DNA of 64,000 nucleotides from Maribacter spongiicola (GTDB lineage Bacteria > Bacteroidota > Bacteroidia > Flavobacteriales > Flavobacteriaceae). Positions within the stretch are counted from its first letter, which is position 1. Every line of letters starts with the position of its first letter. A model generated the notes under the pieces. It worked only from the letters and a program-made list of their open reading frames with translations. It did not search any database and was not told where the DNA came from. Location of the stretch: positions 1,039,698 to 1,103,697 of the forward strand of contig NZ_SOAY01000011.1 of assembly GCF_004364165.1 (NCBI RefSeq). Direction: 5' to 3'. The position numbers were made by a program, and so were the translations under genes. This document shows positions 62,901-64,000 of the stretch, piece by piece.

Positions 62901-63032
62901 GCCTTTGTAAGTAAATGCTATAGTAGTGCCATCTGGAGAAATAGATGGGTAACGTGCCCATTGGGGATTAGTTTGTGCCGTACAGACATAAGTTAAGCAT
63001 ACCGCGATTGCAGTTAAAAAAGAGTATTTCAT
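59802..63032 (-). CDS. Exported S41-family peptidase, tricorn-like (PD40 propellers, PDZ, S41)
   Basis: I start at MKYSFLTAIAVCLTYVCTAQ (1076 residues) because it gives a proper signal peptide; an upstream in-frame TTG would add 14 residues before it. PD40/TolB-type propeller repeats run to about 650 (YPSISPDGTTIAFTYKGNLF, WSKDGQKIAFASNRYGNFDV), with a charged KEKEEGADDDDKKKKDKK linker near 580. A PDZ domain (about 770-850, KGGPLDKAGFDIQPGAIIEK) precedes the S41 domain. VIVDTRFNGGGDLVADLA and YSDGSCFASGYVD, with the catalytic Ser region, lie near 950-1010. It degrades peptides in the periplasm or at the surface. Confidence 0.92.
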   Translation of the reverse strand: MKYSFLTAIAVCLTYVCTAQTNPQWARYPSISPDGTTIAFTYKGNLFTVPSDGGVAKQLTYHSAHDYKAVWSKDGQKIAFASNRYGNFDVYVMDAQGGEATRLTYHSNDEKPYSFSADDKTVLFGANRLDIAEHRQYPTGSQPELYSVPVNGGRIDQVLTVPVEDVQVNADGTIMVYHDKKGYEDEFRKHHTSAITRDIWSYDPSTGRHKKLTSFKGEDRNPVFSKDGSAIYYLSEQEGSFNVFSISLTGAPEIASHTSFKTHPVRSLSIGNNTLAFGYDGEIYTLKTGEGAKKVEIIVRTQEDSNPIEYVSVNGGVQEMDVAPNGKEIAFISRGEVFVTSVDGSLTKRITNTPEQERFVKFMPDGKSVAYSSERNGKWSIFKSTKVRKEEPYFFASTLIKEDTLVTSKYDIYLPEFSPDSIYVAYMEDRRTLKVKNLKTKTVTTILTPDEVIHMRDGDQYYQWSPDSKWLLIDWSVSLNNSELLLISKDGKQRKNLTQSGYYDFSPKWVNDGSQIMYFTNRDGLKSYATSGSFETDVYTMFLTQESWDKFNNTKEEYDLLKMIEEAAKEKEEGADDDDKKKKDKKVEEKVVKSLKFDLEDVDRRKSRLTIHSSKLSDAVLSKDGEKLYYVSKFEKDYNLWETEIRTKSTKMLIGLGAKSATLHWDAKQENLFLLSDGKISKIDLKAAKTEPVKLNAEMVLDADAERKFMFDHIWLKTNGIFYTSTFHGIDWEAIRTEYEKYLAHIGNDYEFSEMISEMLGELNVSHAGGRFSDDIDNGDQTASLGVFIDYSHNGDGLKITEVIKGGPLDKAGFDIQPGAIIEKINGITIAESTDAAFYLNRIAGNFTLLDVVDDKGKRKQLTVKPISLRVENGLLYDRWVKNNEKEVLAKSNGTLGYVHIPGMSDGPYRTIYEEMLGKFNDKKGVIVDTRFNGGGDLVADLAMFFTGIPFLSYETEDRVVGGEPTSRWTKPTLAMFNESMYSDGSCFASGYVDLKIGKTVGMPVPGTCSFAGWERLPNGGVWGVVPVSAKNKAGEWMENNETNPEIIIKNQPEVIAKGIDEQLEKSIEVLMKEVE

Positions 63033-63280
63033 ACGTTTACTTTGTTGGTAGTTAGTCTGTTCTAAAGATAGCAAAATGGTTCGTTTACTACAATCAATCT
63101 ATGATCAATGGTATTGATTTCTACATACTTTGCAAAAACTGATCAAATCTGATTAATTTTACTCGATAATCGCGTATTTTAATGATGCGACGCTCATCGA
63201 AACATAAATCATATTTTCAAGTAGATACCTCTTAGTCTTGTCACAACGGTATTTACTAAGATATACAACACACAATTTTA

Positions 63281-63874
63281 TTGAAAGAAGAACAAGATTA
63301 CTGGACGCAACGCTACCAAAAACAACAGACCGGTTGGGATATTGGCTACCCCTCTACGCCCATTAAAGAATATGTTGATCAATTAACAGATAAAACCATT
63401 CAAATCTTAATACCCGGAGCCGGAAATGCCTACGAAGCGGAATATCTGTGGAAAGCGGGATTTAAAAATGTTCATATTCTAGATATCTCTGAGATTCCGC
63501 TGAAAGAATTCAAAAAACGGAATCCCGATTTCCCGGATGCTAATATGCATCAAGCAGATTTCTTTGAGTTCAAAGGTCAGTATGATCTTATTCTTGAACA
63601 AACTTTTTTCTGCTCTTTTGTACCCACCGATGAGAATAGAAATGCCTACGCCAAGCATATGTCCGAATTACTAAAACCAAAAGGAAAATTAGCGGGACTC
63701 TGGTTTGAAATTCCCCTAACCGGCAACATGGAAAAGCGCCCATTTGGCGGAAACAAAGATCTGTACACCAAATATTTATCACCCTATTTTAAAACGATCA
63801 CTTTCGATTCTTGTTATAACTCCATAGCACCACGACAAGGCAATGAGTTGTTTGGAATTTTTAAGGTTCGTTGA
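63281..63874 (+). CDS. TPMT-family SAM-dependent methyltransferase
   Basis: A 197-residue methyltransferase of the thiopurine S-methyltransferase family, starting with TTG. WDIGYPSTPIKEYVDQL near 19-35 is typical of the family, ILIPGAGNAYEAEYLWKAGF (about 42-61) is the SAM-binding motif I, and DLILEQTFFCSF (about 107-118) motif IV. Bacterial members methylate metalloids or small thiols; the substrate is unknown. A heptanucleotide array begins at the base after the stop codon. Confidence 0.9.
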   Translation: MKEEQDYWTQRYQKQQTGWDIGYPSTPIKEYVDQLTDKTIQILIPGAGNAYEAEYLWKAGFKNVHILDISEIPLKEFKKRNPDFPDANMHQADFFEFKGQYDLILEQTFFCSFVPTDENRNAYAKHMSELLKPKGKLAGLWFEIPLTGNMEKRPFGGNKDLYTKYLSPYFKTITFDSCYNSIAPRQGNELFGIFKVR

Positions 63875-64000
63875 TGGTTGTTGATTGTTGGTTGTTGGTT
63901 GTTGATTGTTGGTTGTTGGTTGTTGGTTGTTGGTTGTTGGTTGTTGGTTGTTGGTTGTTGGTTGTTGGTTGTTGGTTGTTGGTTGTTGGTTGTTGGTTGT
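63875..64000 (+). repeat. Heptanucleotide tandem array (TTGTTGG)n, at least 18 copies, truncated by the window
   Basis: The same 7-bp unit as at 48685 starts directly after the TGA of the methyltransferase gene. Early copies carry TTGATTG variants; later copies are uniform. It continues beyond the window end. Confidence 0.95.

Noticed and set aside
1..64000. tRNA, rRNA, insertion sequence or prophage genes
   Set aside because: I looked for clover-leaf segments with CCA-type ends, rRNA-like conserved stretches, and transposase or integrase motifs and saw none that I could support.

Overview
The window is chromosomal DNA from a marine-type Flavobacteriaceae (Bacteroidota). This rests on low GC, almost no Shine-Dalgarno sequences, TAnnTTTG-type -7 promoter elements, lipoproteins with Bacteroidota-style lipoboxes, one type IX secretion (T9SS) cargo protein, a 1240-residue PurL, and the mix of DUF2914, DUF6090, DUF998, ThuA and S41/tricorn-like proteins. 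The genus cannot be fixed from sequence alone; a Maribacter/Zobellia-like organism would fit. No rRNA, tRNA, CRISPR, transposase or phage gene was seen.

Left part (1-17.4 kb): sugar-phosphate mutase plus an MsbA-type ABC exporter (stop and start overlap by 1 base); a glutamate-rich lipoprotein; a three-gene ECF sigma operon (sigma factor, one-TM protein, small periplasmic sensor-like protein); an Asp-box lipoprotein; an RNA m5C methyltransferase; a secreted M20 amidohydrolase; an HxlR regulator; purL; and a large T9SS cargo protein.

Middle (17.6-26.3 kb): a fatty-acid beta-oxidation locus. An acyl-CoA ligase is followed by a MarR regulator whose promoter carries a perfect 26-bp palindrome, then 3-hydroxyacyl-CoA dehydrogenase/enoyl-CoA hydratase, thiolase and acyl-CoA dehydrogenase. 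A four-helix-bundle (IVP family) gene flanked by a 19-bp imperfect inverted repeat sits inside this operon. Next come a PLP decarboxylase and a divergent GH15 / trehalose-6-phosphate synthase-phosphatase pair (27.7-31.8 kb), a beta-propeller protein with two NTF2-like domains, an MFS transporter, and secreted M28 and M1 peptidases.

Right part (37.8-64 kb): mixed housekeeping and accessory genes: DUF2914 membrane protein, cysteine-cluster protein, alpha/beta hydrolase, GAF protein, a 1131-residue ThuA/PQQ-dehydrogenase-like/PKD/cytochrome c lipoprotein, CDP-alcohol phosphatidyltransferase, two tandem amidohydrolases, DUF998, FAD oxidoreductase, sterol desaturase-like protein, carbonic anhydrase and two FMN-binding proteins. 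The stretch 55-59.8 kb is the most plastic: a DUF6090-like gene split by an in-frame stop, small membrane-protein genes, GC-rich palindromes, and a decayed C-terminal copy of the downstream S41/tricorn-like gene.

The non-coding DNA carries most of the unexplained signal: two heptanucleotide arrays that begin directly at stop codons (the second runs off the window end), three hairpins with a conserved loop and different but self-complementary stems, TTG/CAA triplet repeats at gene ends and leaders, and candidate operators for the MarR and HxlR regulators. I did not find a clearly new multi-gene defence or metabolic system. The best candidates for something undescribed are the conserved-loop hairpin family, the IVP gene in the fad operon, and the S41/DUF6090 duplication-decay region.
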